In this document: one piece after another, positions 53,015 to 62,429 of the stretch | How the letters are laid out: each line of letters starts with the position of its first letter | Position numbering within the stretch: position 1 is the first letter of the stretch | Assembly (NCBI RefSeq): GCF_900112315.1 | Contig: NZ_FOLL01000017.1 | Location: forward strand, 1 to 64,000 | Source of the DNA: Parapedobacter composti | Lineage (GTDB): Bacteria > Bacteroidota > Bacteroidia > Sphingobacteriales > Sphingobacteriaceae | Length of the DNA stretch: 64,000 bases | Reading direction: 5' to 3' | Translations under genes and position numbers: made by a program | The notes under the pieces: generated by a model | What the model saw: only the letters and a program-made list of their open reading frames with translations | Told to the model about the DNA's origin: nothing | The model's database searches: none

Positions 53015-53034
53015 TATCCCGTATCTTTATCCTG

Positions 53035-53850
53035 ATGAAGTATTCTACCGAGATAGTACCCGGCCGCATGGTCTATTCGCTCAATACAGAAAAAGAGCGA
53101 ATACGGGACGGTCTCATCCCCGAAAGCCTGCTGGTACTGCAGATTTCCGGACAGTTGATGTTTGAAACGTCCGGCGAGAAACTCCTGACCCAGGCCGGAG
53201 ACATGCTGCTCATCCGGAAAAACCAGTTGGCCAAAGCCACCAAAATACCAGGTGAAGACGGAGCGTACCAAACGATACTGATCTTGCTGAACGGCGATAC
53301 GCTGAGAAAATACGCGCTGGAGCATCAGGTGGAAATCACGCAGAAATACAAAGGACCCCCCAATATATTTATACCCCAGAATGAGTTCCTGAAGGGCTTC
53401 TTCAAATCGATCATACCCTATGCCAATAACCCGAAGGCAGCCGCAGCACGCCGGTTGGGTAGACTGAAAATCCGGGAAGCCGTGGAGCTTTTGCTGGATA
53501 CGCTCCCAGATCTGAAGTACTTTCTGTTTGACTTCTCCGAGCCGTATAAAATTGATCTGGAGAGTTTCATGTTCCAGCATTTTCACTTTAATGTTCCACT
53601 GGAGAAATTCGCCCGGTTGACAGGCCGGAGCATTTCCAGCTTTAAACGCGACTTCCACAAAGCATTCGGCGTGCCTCCAAGGCAGTGGCTGCAGGAAAGA
53701 CGTCTGGAGGAAGCACGCCGTCAGCTTGAACAACAGGGAAAGAAGCCTTCGGAAATCTACGTGAACCTGGGCTTTGAAAGCCTGCATCACTTTTCGAATG
53801 CGTTTAAACGTCGGTTCGGGGCGTCGCCAACGAGGTATAACAGGGTATGA
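53035..53850 (+). CDS. AraC family transcriptional regulator
   Basis: 271 residues from ATG 53035 (MKYSTEIVPG); the open frame extends into the SDR gene. The N-terminal domain is cupin-like (VLQISGQLMFETSGEKLLTQAGDMLLI, split at Glu). The C-terminal part has two HTHs: FARLTGRSISSFKRDFHKAFG and YVNLGFESLHHFSNAFKRRFG with SPTRY (each split by a variable residue). Likely controls the adjacent SDR. Confidence 0.92.
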   Translation: MKYSTEIVPGRMVYSLNTEKERIRDGLIPESLLVLQISGQLMFETSGEKLLTQAGDMLLIRKNQLAKATKIPGEDGAYQTILILLNGDTLRKYALEHQVEITQKYKGPPNIFIPQNEFLKGFFKSIIPYANNPKAAAARRLGRLKIREAVELLLDTLPDLKYFLFDFSEPYKIDLESFMFQHFHFNVPLEKFARLTGRSISSFKRDFHKAFGVPPRQWLQERRLEEARRQLEQQGKKPSEIYVNLGFESLHHFSNAFKRRFGASPTRYNRV

Positions 53851-53931
53851 CGTTCTTCACCGCAGATTTGCTTTCCCTAACGGGGCACAGCTCCGGCCGG
53901 TGTAGCCGGAGGGCGTTAAGATAGTGGTGAA

Positions 53932-54156
53932 TTAGGCCTTTTTTGGAGGCAAATCGAAAGCTATGGCCTCATGTTCGAAGTGACCGTTATGTGAACCATC
54001 GCAAAAAGGCTTGTTTTTTGAAAGCCCGCAACGGCAAATAGAAAGTACCGTTCTCCCTTGTAAGCCATAGGCTTTACCATTTCTGTCCACGATTTCAAAA
54101 TCGCCTTCAATTCTCACCGATCCGTTGTTGTTAATAGTTAGTTTAGTCTTAGCCAT
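53932..54156 (-). CDS. CDGSH iron-sulfur domain protein
   Basis: 74 residues. The motif CRCGLSKNKPFCDGSH gives the 3-Cys/1-His ligands of a 2Fe-2S cluster: Cys42, Cys44, Cys53 and His57 as counted from the start. Short bacterial CDGSH proteins are redox or cluster-transfer proteins. Alone on the minus strand. Confidence 0.93.
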   Translation of the reverse strand: MAKTKLTINNNGSVRIEGDFEIVDRNGKAYGLQGRTVLSICRCGLSKNKPFCDGSHNGHFEHEAIAFDLPPKKA

Positions 54157-54436
54157 TTCATTTTTTTGCTGTCAAAAATAGCGTATACAAATGATCAATA
54201 GACATCTACTTATAGTTTAGAAACATTATACTGTATAGCCCCCCATTTCCCCGTTCCGGGGCCTTGTTTTTAGTAACTGTCTTTATCCGCTTATCCAATG
54301 CAGCACGGAGCGTTGCAGCTGCAATCTTATCCAGTGTTATCCATCCCCTTCGTATTCGTCCACGGTCTTTTTTCTACGTATATTTCTTTAGCTTTGTACT
54401 TCACAACAACTTGCCAGCCAATTATTGCTATTGAAA
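54157..54436. other. intergenic region with a promoter candidate
   Basis: 280 bp between divergent genes. TAGCTTTG (54389-54396) fits the -7 consensus and lies 41 nt before the regulator gene; no good -33 element is seen. Nothing else was recognised. Confidence 0.5.
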
Positions 54437-56056
54437 ATGAAGAGACTGTTGTTCATCATAATTTATGTACTGGGTTCCAGTACGTTGTCCTTTCCGAAGA
54501 GCCGCGGCGCTGAAATAGATTCGCTGTTGCGGGTATTGGATAAAACCATCGCGAAACGCACGGTTTACATGTCGGAAAAGGAACAGAAAATTGACGAAAT
54601 AAAACGGCTGCTTAAACATGAGCATTCGCCTGAGAAGCGCTTTCAGTTGAATACCAGACTGATATCGGAATATCAATCCTTTATATGTGATTCTGCATTG
54701 GGTTACATAGACCGCAATATCCAATTGGCGAAAACCTTGAACAACCGGGAATTTATGGATGAGAGCCGATTGAGGTTAGCTTTTGTGCTATCGATATCGG
54801 GCTTGTTTACCCAAGCCTCCGAGGTGTTTGGTGGCATTGAATACAACGCATTGCCGCATCACCTGAAGGTTTTTTATTGTTGGGGCTACATCCGATATAA
54901 TGAAAATCTGATAAAATATACCGATCATCCGAAGTACGAAGCGGTACACATACGGGAAATTGCGAGATACAGGGATACATTGATGAACTTGCTTGGAAAG
55001 GAATCGGATACCTACCTGAAGGAAAAGTCGTTCAAGCTGAAGGCGGAAGGCGCCTTTGAAGCCTCTGCCGAGATCCAGACAGAATTGTTTAAGAGGGAGC
55101 AGGTGGATTCCCACGGGTATGCGATGGCTGCAATGGGATTGTCTATGATTCACAAAGAACTCGGAAATCAATCGTTGCAGGAAAAGTACCTGCTGCTTGC
55201 AGCCATAACGGATGTGAGGCTAGCCGTGAAAGAAAACGAATCCTTATTAACGTTGGCTATCTATTTATACGAGCAGGGAGAAGTAGACCGGGCCTACAAT
55301 TATATCCAAGCGGCCCTTGACGACGCAAATTTTTATAATTCTCGTTTCAGGAATGCGGTGATCGCACGTACGCAACCCAAAATTGAGGCCATGTACTTGG
55401 CAAAGATCGAACAGCAACGAAAAAATTTGAGATCTTATGCATTGGCGATAAGTGTTTTCCTCATTGTCTTGGTCGTTACCTTATACTTTCTTTACAAACA
55501 AATAAAAACCGTATCGCGAGCCAAACGGAACTTGAATACCATTAACGAACAGTTAGTCTCCGTCAACCAGCGGCTGGATGAGGCTAACCTGATACGCGAG
55601 CGTTATATCGGTTATTACATTAACCAATGCGCCGTATACCTCGATAAGTTGGACGAGTTCCGGAAAACCGTGAACAGGAAAATTAAAGCCGGACAGCTGG
55701 ACGAATTGCAAAAGCTGAGCGTATCGATGGCTACGCTTGAAAAAGACGCGCAAGAATTGTATACAGACTTCGACAGCACGTTCCTGGAGGTATATCCGGA
55801 TTTCGTGGAAGAGTTCAATGCGTTGCTCCGGGAGGATGAGCGGTATGTGCTTAAAAAAGATCACCTGAACACCGAACTTCGCATATTTGCCTTGATCCGG
55901 CTAGGCATAACAGATGTCAATCAAATTGCTACGTTTCTGAGGTATTCCATACAAACGATTTATAACTATAAGAGTAAAGTGAAGGGAAAAGCCGCTGTCG
56001 ACATCGATCACTTTGAAGAAAAAGTTAAAAAAATCGGTACGTTTCCTGTCCGATAG
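54437..56056 (+). CDS. DUF6377-type membrane-bound transcriptional regulator of a polysaccharide locus
   Basis: 539 residues from ATG 54437. A signal peptide/TM helix is followed by a TPR-like helical sensor region (residues about 40-300). A TM helix (SYALAISVFLIVLVVTLYFLY) comes next, then a coiled coil (SRAKRNLNTINEQLVSVNQRL) and a cytoplasmic C-terminus with an HTH (RLGITDVNQIATFLRYSIQTIYNYKSKV, split at Ile-Ala). This architecture is that of DUF6377 regulators, which sit upstream of SusCD/GH loci and probably switch them on in response to a glycan. Precedes the SGNH/GH92 genes. Confidence 0.8.
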   Translation: MKRLLFIIIYVLGSSTLSFPKSRGAEIDSLLRVLDKTIAKRTVYMSEKEQKIDEIKRLLKHEHSPEKRFQLNTRLISEYQSFICDSALGYIDRNIQLAKTLNNREFMDESRLRLAFVLSISGLFTQASEVFGGIEYNALPHHLKVFYCWGYIRYNENLIKYTDHPKYEAVHIREIARYRDTLMNLLGKESDTYLKEKSFKLKAEGAFEASAEIQTELFKREQVDSHGYAMAAMGLSMIHKELGNQSLQEKYLLLAAITDVRLAVKENESLLTLAIYLYEQGEVDRAYNYIQAALDDANFYNSRFRNAVIARTQPKIEAMYLAKIEQQRKNLRSYALAISVFLIVLVVTLYFLYKQIKTVSRAKRNLNTINEQLVSVNQRLDEANLIRERYIGYYINQCAVYLDKLDEFRKTVNRKIKAGQLDELQKLSVSMATLEKDAQELYTDFDSTFLEVYPDFVEEFNALLREDERYVLKKDHLNTELRIFALIRLGITDVNQIATFLRYSIQTIYNYKSKVKGKAAVDIDHFEEKVKKIGTFPVR

Positions 56057-56146
56057 ATTCTCGTGTGTTTACCAATTGCTCGCTGCCTGTTGCTGTTAAC
56101 TTGCTTGTTTAAAGAATTTTACGTTTTTTAAAAATAAAAATATCTT

Positions 56147-56186
56147 ACCAAGAGGCCTACTTGCGCATGCAGGTGGGCCTCTTGGT
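56147..56186 (+). terminator. long hairpin between the regulator and SGNH genes
   Basis: An 11-bp perfect stem (ACCAAGAGGCC with GGCCTCTTGGT) extends to 18 bp with two G-T pairs around the tetraloop GCAT. No T tract follows on the plus strand, so it may be a processing or attenuation structure instead of a plain terminator. A -7-like TAAATTTG (56190-56197) follows directly. Confidence 0.6.
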
Positions 56187-56281
56187 GTATAAATTTGCCG
56201 GTACGTGGAAATCAGGTGAAATCTGCATTCCGGCTAACGCGTAACCTTAAATTATAAACGTTAAAATTGATAAGTACCGAT

Positions 56282-57688
56282 ATGAACAATCGTCTTTCCG
56301 TGATCGCTTGGCTATGCAACCTTGTTTTGTTTGTCTTCTTGGCGGGAGCAACGGTCCGGGCCCAAGAAATCACTCCGTTCAGAAACGATGACCGGGTTGT
56401 TTTTTTAGGAAATAGCATCACCGATGGAGGGCATTATCATGCGTATATATGGCTCTATTATATGACACGATTTCCGGAAATGAAGGTATCCATACAGAAC
56501 GCAGGGATCGGTGGGGATCGGGTCATCGAAATGGTCAAACGCTTGGATGGAGATGTTTTTAGTAGGCATCCCACCGTGCTTGTAACGACGTTTGGCATGA
56601 ACGATTCAGGGTATCTTGAATATAATGGCTCCGAGCCGGATAAGTTTGCCGATGAGAAAGTAAAGGAATCTGCGATGGCGTTTCAGGAAATGGAAAAGCG
56701 GTATAAGGAACTTCACGATACCCGGATTGTCTTAATGGGGAGTTCGCCTTATGACGAAGGAGCTGTGCTTGAGGGAAATCTACCTTTTAAGGGAAAAAAC
56801 GCGGCGATGCTCCGCATCGTGGATTTTCAAAGGGCATCCGCTCAATCAAACCATTGGGAGTTTCTCGACCTTAATCGGCCGATGACGCGTATCAATGAAC
56901 GCATCCAGCAGCAAGAACCGGCATTCACGCTTTGCGGAAGCGATCGTATTCATCCCGACAACGACGGACATATGGTAATGGCGTACCTGTTTCTAAAGGC
57001 GCAGGGGTTTGCTGGCAACAAGGTTGCCGAAATAGTCATTGACGCAGGTACTCAAAAAATTGTTTCGGCTGTCAATTGCCGCTTGTCAAACGTCAAGAAG
57101 ACGCCCACGGGTGTTACTTTTGAATACAAAGCGAATTCGCTGCCCTATCCGTTGGACACCGTTCCAAGGGGGTGGGGCAGTAAAAAAAGTCAATACGATG
57201 CGCTCCGGGCCATTCCCTTCATGGAGGAAATGAATCAGGAGCGCTTGATCGTGAAAGGACTGAAAGGGCGCCATAAGCTGTTCATCGATGAAGAAGAAAT
57301 CGGCATATGGTCTGCGGAAGATTTCGCCCAAGGCATAAACCTGGCGGCATTAACCCATACACCCCAATACCAGCAAGCATTGGGCGTCATGTATTTAAAT
57401 GAAGAGCGATGGGAGATTGAACGGAGGTTCAGGGATTATGCGTGGGTACAGTACAATTTTTTCCAGCCCAAGGGATTGCTGAATGCCAATAATCGCCAGG
57501 CAATCCAGGTAATGGATCAGCATATTGCAACCGACGGTTGGCTACGGGCAAAAAGAGACCTGTATGCGAAGGCCATGTTGCCGGAGGTCAGGAAGGCCTG
57601 GCAGGATCAACAGGACCAGTTGGTAAGGGATATCCAGCATGCTGCGATGCCGAAGACACGGAAATTCAGGCTTGTCCCCATTCAATAA
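56282..57688 (+). CDS. secreted SGNH/GDSL hydrolase
   Basis: 468 residues from ATG 56282, with signal peptide (VFLAGATVRAQ). SGNH blocks are clear: VVFLGNSITDGG (Ser nucleophile in GNSIT), NAGIGGDR, TTFGMNDSG, and DRIHPDNDGH with catalytic Asp and His. The C-terminal third is an extra helical domain. Such enzymes are carbohydrate esterases or lipases; next to GH92 genes it may remove acyl groups from mannan-like glycans. Followed by the GH92 genes in the same direction. Confidence 0.88.
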   Translation: MNNRLSVIAWLCNLVLFVFLAGATVRAQEITPFRNDDRVVFLGNSITDGGHYHAYIWLYYMTRFPEMKVSIQNAGIGGDRVIEMVKRLDGDVFSRHPTVLVTTFGMNDSGYLEYNGSEPDKFADEKVKESAMAFQEMEKRYKELHDTRIVLMGSSPYDEGAVLEGNLPFKGKNAAMLRIVDFQRASAQSNHWEFLDLNRPMTRINERIQQQEPAFTLCGSDRIHPDNDGHMVMAYLFLKAQGFAGNKVAEIVIDAGTQKIVSAVNCRLSNVKKTPTGVTFEYKANSLPYPLDTVPRGWGSKKSQYDALRAIPFMEEMNQERLIVKGLKGRHKLFIDEEEIGIWSAEDFAQGINLAALTHTPQYQQALGVMYLNEERWEIERRFRDYAWVQYNFFQPKGLLNANNRQAIQVMDQHIATDGWLRAKRDLYAKAMLPEVRKAWQDQQDQLVRDIQHAAMPKTRKFRLVPIQ

Positions 57689-57719
57689 CACAAGTAAGGT
57701 ATAACGAAGTAACATAGTA

Positions 57720-60107
57720 ATGAGACAGTCATTCACGAGGGGGAAGCGGATGGGCTATTGCCTGGGGGTTGTTGTTTTTTTGGCTAGCGCCTGCTCGGGC
57801 GATAAGGAGGCGGAAAACGTGTCCGCCACGGACTTTGTAAACCCATTTATCGGGGCAAGTACGAGCGTCGGAGCAGCGGGGGTTTATCACGGGCTCGGAA
57901 AAACGTTTCCAGGTGCAACGACGCCTTATGGAATGGTGCAGGTCAGCCCCAATACCATAACCGGAGGAGATAACAGCCCCGGATACAGTTTTGAACACAA
58001 GACCATAGAAGGCTTCGCGTTTACGCAAATGAGTGGGGTAGGGTGGTTCGGCGACCTCGGTAATTTTTTGGTGATGCCTACCACGGGGAAATTGAAAACG
58101 ATTGCAGGAAAAGAGGATGGAAGTATCCGGGGATACCGTTCCTATTATAATAAAGATTCCGAGGTCGCCAAACCGGGCTACTACGCCGTGGAACTCACGG
58201 ATTATCGAATCAAGGTCGAAACGACTGCCGCTCCCCACAGTGGAATGATCCGGTTCACGTTTCCAGAAAATAAGGAATCCCGGATACAGATCGATCTAGC
58301 CAGACGTGTGGGTGGTACATCCGTTAAGCAGTATATCCGCAAGGTTGATAACCAAACCATCCAAGGATGGATGAAGTGTACACCGGATGGGGGGGGCTGG
58401 GGAAATGGCGAAGGAAACGCAGACTATACAGTTTATTTCTACGCACGTTTCAGTAAGCCACTGGATAACCATGGCTTTTGGCGGGCCGATATTCCGGATG
58501 ACTGGCCCCGGAAGCGGGACGATGTCGTGAGCGAACCCTACCTCCGACGTGTGGAAAAGGCCGAAATCATCCGGGGACAGACCGAATTGGAAGGAAAGCA
58601 CCTGGGCTTCTTCTCCGATTTTGAAACGCATGAAAACGAAGAAATTACGTTGCAGGTGGGTATTTCGTTCGTCGATATGGGTGGTGCTGAAAACAATTTC
58701 AGAAGTGAAATAGAAGGAAAGAGTTTTGATCAGGTGCGAGCTGAAGCGTTGGCACTATGGGACCAATCGTTATCGGGTATTAAGGTGCAGGGCGGAACGG
58801 ACGACCAAAAGACGATATTCTATACAGCGCTTTATCATACGATGATCGATCCCCGGATGTATTCGGATGTCGATGGCCGGTTTATCGGCGGCGACAAACG
58901 AATACACGAACGTGGAACGTATACAAGGCGGACCATTTTTAGCGGGTGGGACGTTTTCCGCAGTCAGTTTCCACTGCAGACCCTGATCAACCCCCGACTG
59001 GTTAGCGACCAATTGAATTCATTGATCTCGCTTGCCGATGAATCGGGTCGCGGCTATTTTGAACGGTGGGAGTTATTGAATGCATATTCGGGGTGTATGA
59101 TTGGTAATCCGGCGTTATCCGTGCTGGCCGACGCTTATGTAAAGGGCATTAGGGACTACGATGTGGAAAAAGCGTACCAATACGCAGTCAATACATCAGC
59201 GCTCTTCGGCAACGACAAACTGGGCTACACCGGTCCACCGTTTAGCATTTCCAATACATTGGAATACGCGTATACCGATTGGTGTGTCGCCCAATTGGCC
59301 GATGGATTAGGTAAAAAAGAGGAAGGACAGCGTTTTCGCCAGAAGGCGCAAGCATACCGAAATATTTTCGATCCTGAAAAGGGGTGGTTCCGGCCACGTC
59401 GGAACGATGGTTCCTGGGAAGAATGGCCAGACAGTGCCCGCACCAAAGAATGGTATGGGAGTATCGAGTCCAACCCCTACCAACAAGGATGGTTCGTTCC
59501 GCATGATATTCCCGGCATGATTGAATTAATGGGAGGACGCAGCAAGACGCTGGAAGACCTCACGAATTTTTTCGAACAAACGCCAGACCATATGTTGTGG
59601 AACGATTATTACAATCATGCCAATGAGCCGGTACATCTCGTGCCCTTTCTCTTTAACCATCTGGACGCTCCGTGGTTGACACAAAAATGGACCCGTCATA
59701 TCTGCGACAAAGCCTATAAAAATTCCGTGGAAGGCATCGTAGGAAACGAGGACGTCGGACAAATGTCGGCCTGGTACGTGCTGGCCGCCGCTGGTATACA
59801 CCCGTCGTGTCCGGGGAGTACGCGATATGAGATAACAAGCCCGCTATTTGACGAAGTGGAGTTTGCACTGGATCCGCAATATTTCAACGGAAAGTCTTTT
59901 AAAATCAAAGCCCATCAGAATGCACCCGAACATGTGTACATCCAAAGGGCATTGCTGAACGGGCAACCATATAACAAGTGCTATATCGATTTTTACGATA
60001 TCGTTTCAGGCGGTACACTTGAATTGTTCATGGGACCCCAGCCTAATCACGATTGGGGGATCAATCAACAGGTAGCTAAAACGGTGAAAAATGGGGTTGA
60101 AGATTAA
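57720..60107 (+). CDS. GH92 family alpha-mannosidase lipoprotein (second copy)
   Basis: 795 residues. The N-terminal lipoprotein signal (VVVFLASACSGD) would anchor it to a membrane. GH92 motifs: DFVNPFIGASTSVGAAGVY, FSGWDVFRSQFPL, NHANEPVHLVPFLFN with acid Glu636, and NEDVGQMSAWYVLAAAG. The TNxFPGA-type variant KTFPGATTPYGMVQ is the usual GH92 start. Predicted exo-alpha-mannosidase; linkage not readable. Its last 17 nt overlap the next GH92 gene. Confidence 0.92.
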   Translation: MRQSFTRGKRMGYCLGVVVFLASACSGDKEAENVSATDFVNPFIGASTSVGAAGVYHGLGKTFPGATTPYGMVQVSPNTITGGDNSPGYSFEHKTIEGFAFTQMSGVGWFGDLGNFLVMPTTGKLKTIAGKEDGSIRGYRSYYNKDSEVAKPGYYAVELTDYRIKVETTAAPHSGMIRFTFPENKESRIQIDLARRVGGTSVKQYIRKVDNQTIQGWMKCTPDGGGWGNGEGNADYTVYFYARFSKPLDNHGFWRADIPDDWPRKRDDVVSEPYLRRVEKAEIIRGQTELEGKHLGFFSDFETHENEEITLQVGISFVDMGGAENNFRSEIEGKSFDQVRAEALALWDQSLSGIKVQGGTDDQKTIFYTALYHTMIDPRMYSDVDGRFIGGDKRIHERGTYTRRTIFSGWDVFRSQFPLQTLINPRLVSDQLNSLISLADESGRGYFERWELLNAYSGCMIGNPALSVLADAYVKGIRDYDVEKAYQYAVNTSALFGNDKLGYTGPPFSISNTLEYAYTDWCVAQLADGLGKKEEGQRFRQKAQAYRNIFDPEKGWFRPRRNDGSWEEWPDSARTKEWYGSIESNPYQQGWFVPHDIPGMIELMGGRSKTLEDLTNFFEQTPDHMLWNDYYNHANEPVHLVPFLFNHLDAPWLTQKWTRHICDKAYKNSVEGIVGNEDVGQMSAWYVLAAAGIHPSCPGSTRYEITSPLFDEVEFALDPQYFNGKSFKIKAHQNAPEHVYIQRALLNGQPYNKCYIDFYDIVSGGTLELFMGPQPNHDWGINQQVAKTVKNGVED

Positions 60108-62385
60108 AATATTACCAATCGTTTTCTTTACGCTCGCATTTTCTTTTGCGCAAGAACGGGATTTGGTGAAATATGTAAATACCTTACAGGGAACCGATTC
60201 CGAATGGGCGTTATCTTACGGAAATACGTATCCAACCGTCGGATTGCCATTTGGCGTACACTTCTTTTCTGCACAGACCGGCAAAAACGGAGATGGCTGG
60301 AAATACCAATACAAAGCCAATACCATTCGGGGGTTCCAGCAGGTACACCAGTGCAGTCCTTGGATGAATGACTATGCAGTTTTTTCGCTCATGCCGGGCC
60401 TCGGAAACCTGGTGGTCAACGAAGATGCCCGTGCCTTGGCATTCCGTCACGAGCATGAAGTAGCTAAGCCACATTACTACGCCGTTCAATTTGATAACGG
60501 CATACGGGCTGAAATAAGTCCTGTCGAGCGAGGAGCGCATATGCGGTTTCGTTTTCCCGGTAAGCAAAAAGCATATCTGGTGCTGGATGGGTATATCAAG
60601 GATAGCGAAGTGACGATCATTCCGGAGGAACGCAAGATTATCGGCTTTGTCAATAACGGCCGTTTTGTTCCCGGAAATTTCAAAAACTATTTTGTCCTTG
60701 TGTTCGACCGCGATTTCAAAAGTTTCGGCACGTGGGAAAATACGCAGGACCACATAAAGGAAGGCAACCTGCATGACACGGGAAAAGGAGTGGGGGCGTA
60801 TCTTGAATTCGCCCCCGGTACAACCGTCGAGGTGAAGGTGGCCTCGTCATATATCGATCCCCAGCAGGCCGAGTTGACCCTTAAACAAGAATTGGGTGAT
60901 GCTAAAAGATTTGAAACGACAAAAAATAAAGCCTTTGACATCTGGAATAAATTGCTGAACCGTATCGTGGTGGAAGGCGGAACGGAGGAAGAAAAGGCTA
61001 CGTTCTATTCCTGCCTGTTTCGGGCCAATCTCTTTTCGCGGAAATTCTACGAACTGGATGCCAACGGCGATCCCCGCTACTATAGCCCCTACGATGGGAA
61101 AATCTATTCCGGCTACATGTATACGGACAACGGATTTTGGGACACCTTCAGGGCACAGTTTCCGCTAAGCAACATCCTGCATCCAGAAATGCAGGGCAGG
61201 CACATGCAGTCGTTGCTGGATGCCCAACAACAGGCCGGCTTTTTTCCTACCTGGTCCAACCCGGGAATGTCCGGTGTCATGATCGGAAACCATGCCATAT
61301 CGTTGCTTACCGATGCCTGGGTAAAAGGAATCCGCACCTTCAACCCTGACAGTGCATTACAGGCGTATTACCACGAAGTGACAACTAAAGGAATTTGGGG
61401 TGGGTCCAACGGAAGGGAAGGGTGGAAAGATTACTTTACAAAAGGTTACATACCGTATGGTGAAATTCATGAAAGCACGGCAAAGACCTTGGAGTATGCG
61501 TACGATGATTTCTGCGGTTACCAGTTGGCAAAGGCGGTCGGCAATGATTTTTACCAAAATGTGTTTGCACGGCAAATGTATAATTACAGAAATGTATTTG
61601 ATCCGACGGTCAACTTTGTGCGCGGAAGACAGGTAAACGGCGAGTGGCTTCCGGATTTTGATCCCGTCGAATGGGGCGGGCCTTTTACCGAGGCAAATGC
61701 GTGGCAATATACATGGTCGGTATTGCACGATGTGAACGGTCTCATTAACCTCATCGGCGGTGAAGAGCGATTTAATGCGAAATTGGATTCCTTTTTCACG
61801 ATGGAGCAGCGTATTGAATACGGATCCTATGGAAGGGAAATTCACGAAATGCGGGAGATGTTACTGGCGAAAATGGGTCAGTATGCGCATGGAAACCAGC
61901 CGACACAACACGTTCCGTATCTCTACAACTTCAGCGGGCAACCCTGGAAGTCACAGAAGCAGGTCCGCATGGTGATGTCGAAGCTGTACAATGCCACCGA
62001 AAAAGGATATCCGGGCGATGAAGACCAGGGCCAGATGTCGTCGTGGTATGTATTGAGCGCGCTGGGAATCTATAGTGTTTGCCCGGGAACCGATGAATAC
62101 GTGATTGGCAGTCCGCTTTTTGAAAAGGCCACGATCACCCTGGAAAATGGAAAGCGTTTTACCATCCGGGCAATCAACAACGGTCCAGAGCAGGTGTATA
62201 TCCAGTCGGCGCGTCTAAACGGGAAGCCGTATGACAAGAATTACATCACGTATTCGGACATCATCAACGGAGGCGATATCGAGTTTGTAATGGGCGATAC
62301 GCCGAATTTTGACCGGGGGATCAGTAGCAAATCCAGACCATTTTCATTAAGTCCGTTATCGGTGAACGAAGGTTCCGTCCGTTAA
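60091..62385 (+). CDS. GH92 family enzyme with Gln in the acid position (third copy)
   Basis: 764 residues, starting inside the preceding gene's end (overlap 17 nt); signal peptide to AFSFAQ. GH92 motifs are present: YGNTYPTVGLPFG, GFWDTFRAQFPL and DEDQGQMSSWYVLSALG. In the motif that carries the general acid Glu in the other two copies (ENEPGH, ANEPVH), this enzyme has HGNQPTQHVPYLYN, with Gln603. In characterised GH92 enzymes that uncap mannose-1-phosphate from mannosylphosphate groups, Glu is replaced by Gln because a phosphate leaving group needs no protonation. Predicted mannosyl-phosphate-cleaving enzyme; this rests on motif knowledge and needs testing. Confidence 0.88.
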   Translation: MGLKIKILPIVFFTLAFSFAQERDLVKYVNTLQGTDSEWALSYGNTYPTVGLPFGVHFFSAQTGKNGDGWKYQYKANTIRGFQQVHQCSPWMNDYAVFSLMPGLGNLVVNEDARALAFRHEHEVAKPHYYAVQFDNGIRAEISPVERGAHMRFRFPGKQKAYLVLDGYIKDSEVTIIPEERKIIGFVNNGRFVPGNFKNYFVLVFDRDFKSFGTWENTQDHIKEGNLHDTGKGVGAYLEFAPGTTVEVKVASSYIDPQQAELTLKQELGDAKRFETTKNKAFDIWNKLLNRIVVEGGTEEEKATFYSCLFRANLFSRKFYELDANGDPRYYSPYDGKIYSGYMYTDNGFWDTFRAQFPLSNILHPEMQGRHMQSLLDAQQQAGFFPTWSNPGMSGVMIGNHAISLLTDAWVKGIRTFNPDSALQAYYHEVTTKGIWGGSNGREGWKDYFTKGYIPYGEIHESTAKTLEYAYDDFCGYQLAKAVGNDFYQNVFARQMYNYRNVFDPTVNFVRGRQVNGEWLPDFDPVEWGGPFTEANAWQYTWSVLHDVNGLINLIGGEERFNAKLDSFFTMEQRIEYGSYGREIHEMREMLLAKMGQYAHGNQPTQHVPYLYNFSGQPWKSQKQVRMVMSKLYNATEKGYPGDEDQGQMSSWYVLSALGIYSVCPGTDEYVIGSPLFEKATITLENGKRFTIRAINNGPEQVYIQSARLNGKPYDKNYITYSDIINGGDIEFVMGDTPNFDRGISSKSRPFSLSPLSVNEGSVR

Positions 62386-62429
62386 TCGATTGAAAAGACC
62401 AGTATAGTACCCAAATTATAGATTAAGTT

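Noticed and set aside
52687..53790. 367-codon open frame on the minus strand
   Set aside because: It lies wholly over the SDR and AraC genes, has no recognisable domain and is a shadow of their codon use.
54181..54195. GTATACAAAT resembling a GntR half-site before the DUF6377 regulator
   Set aside because: Only one arm is present with no inverted partner; probably chance in AT-rich DNA.
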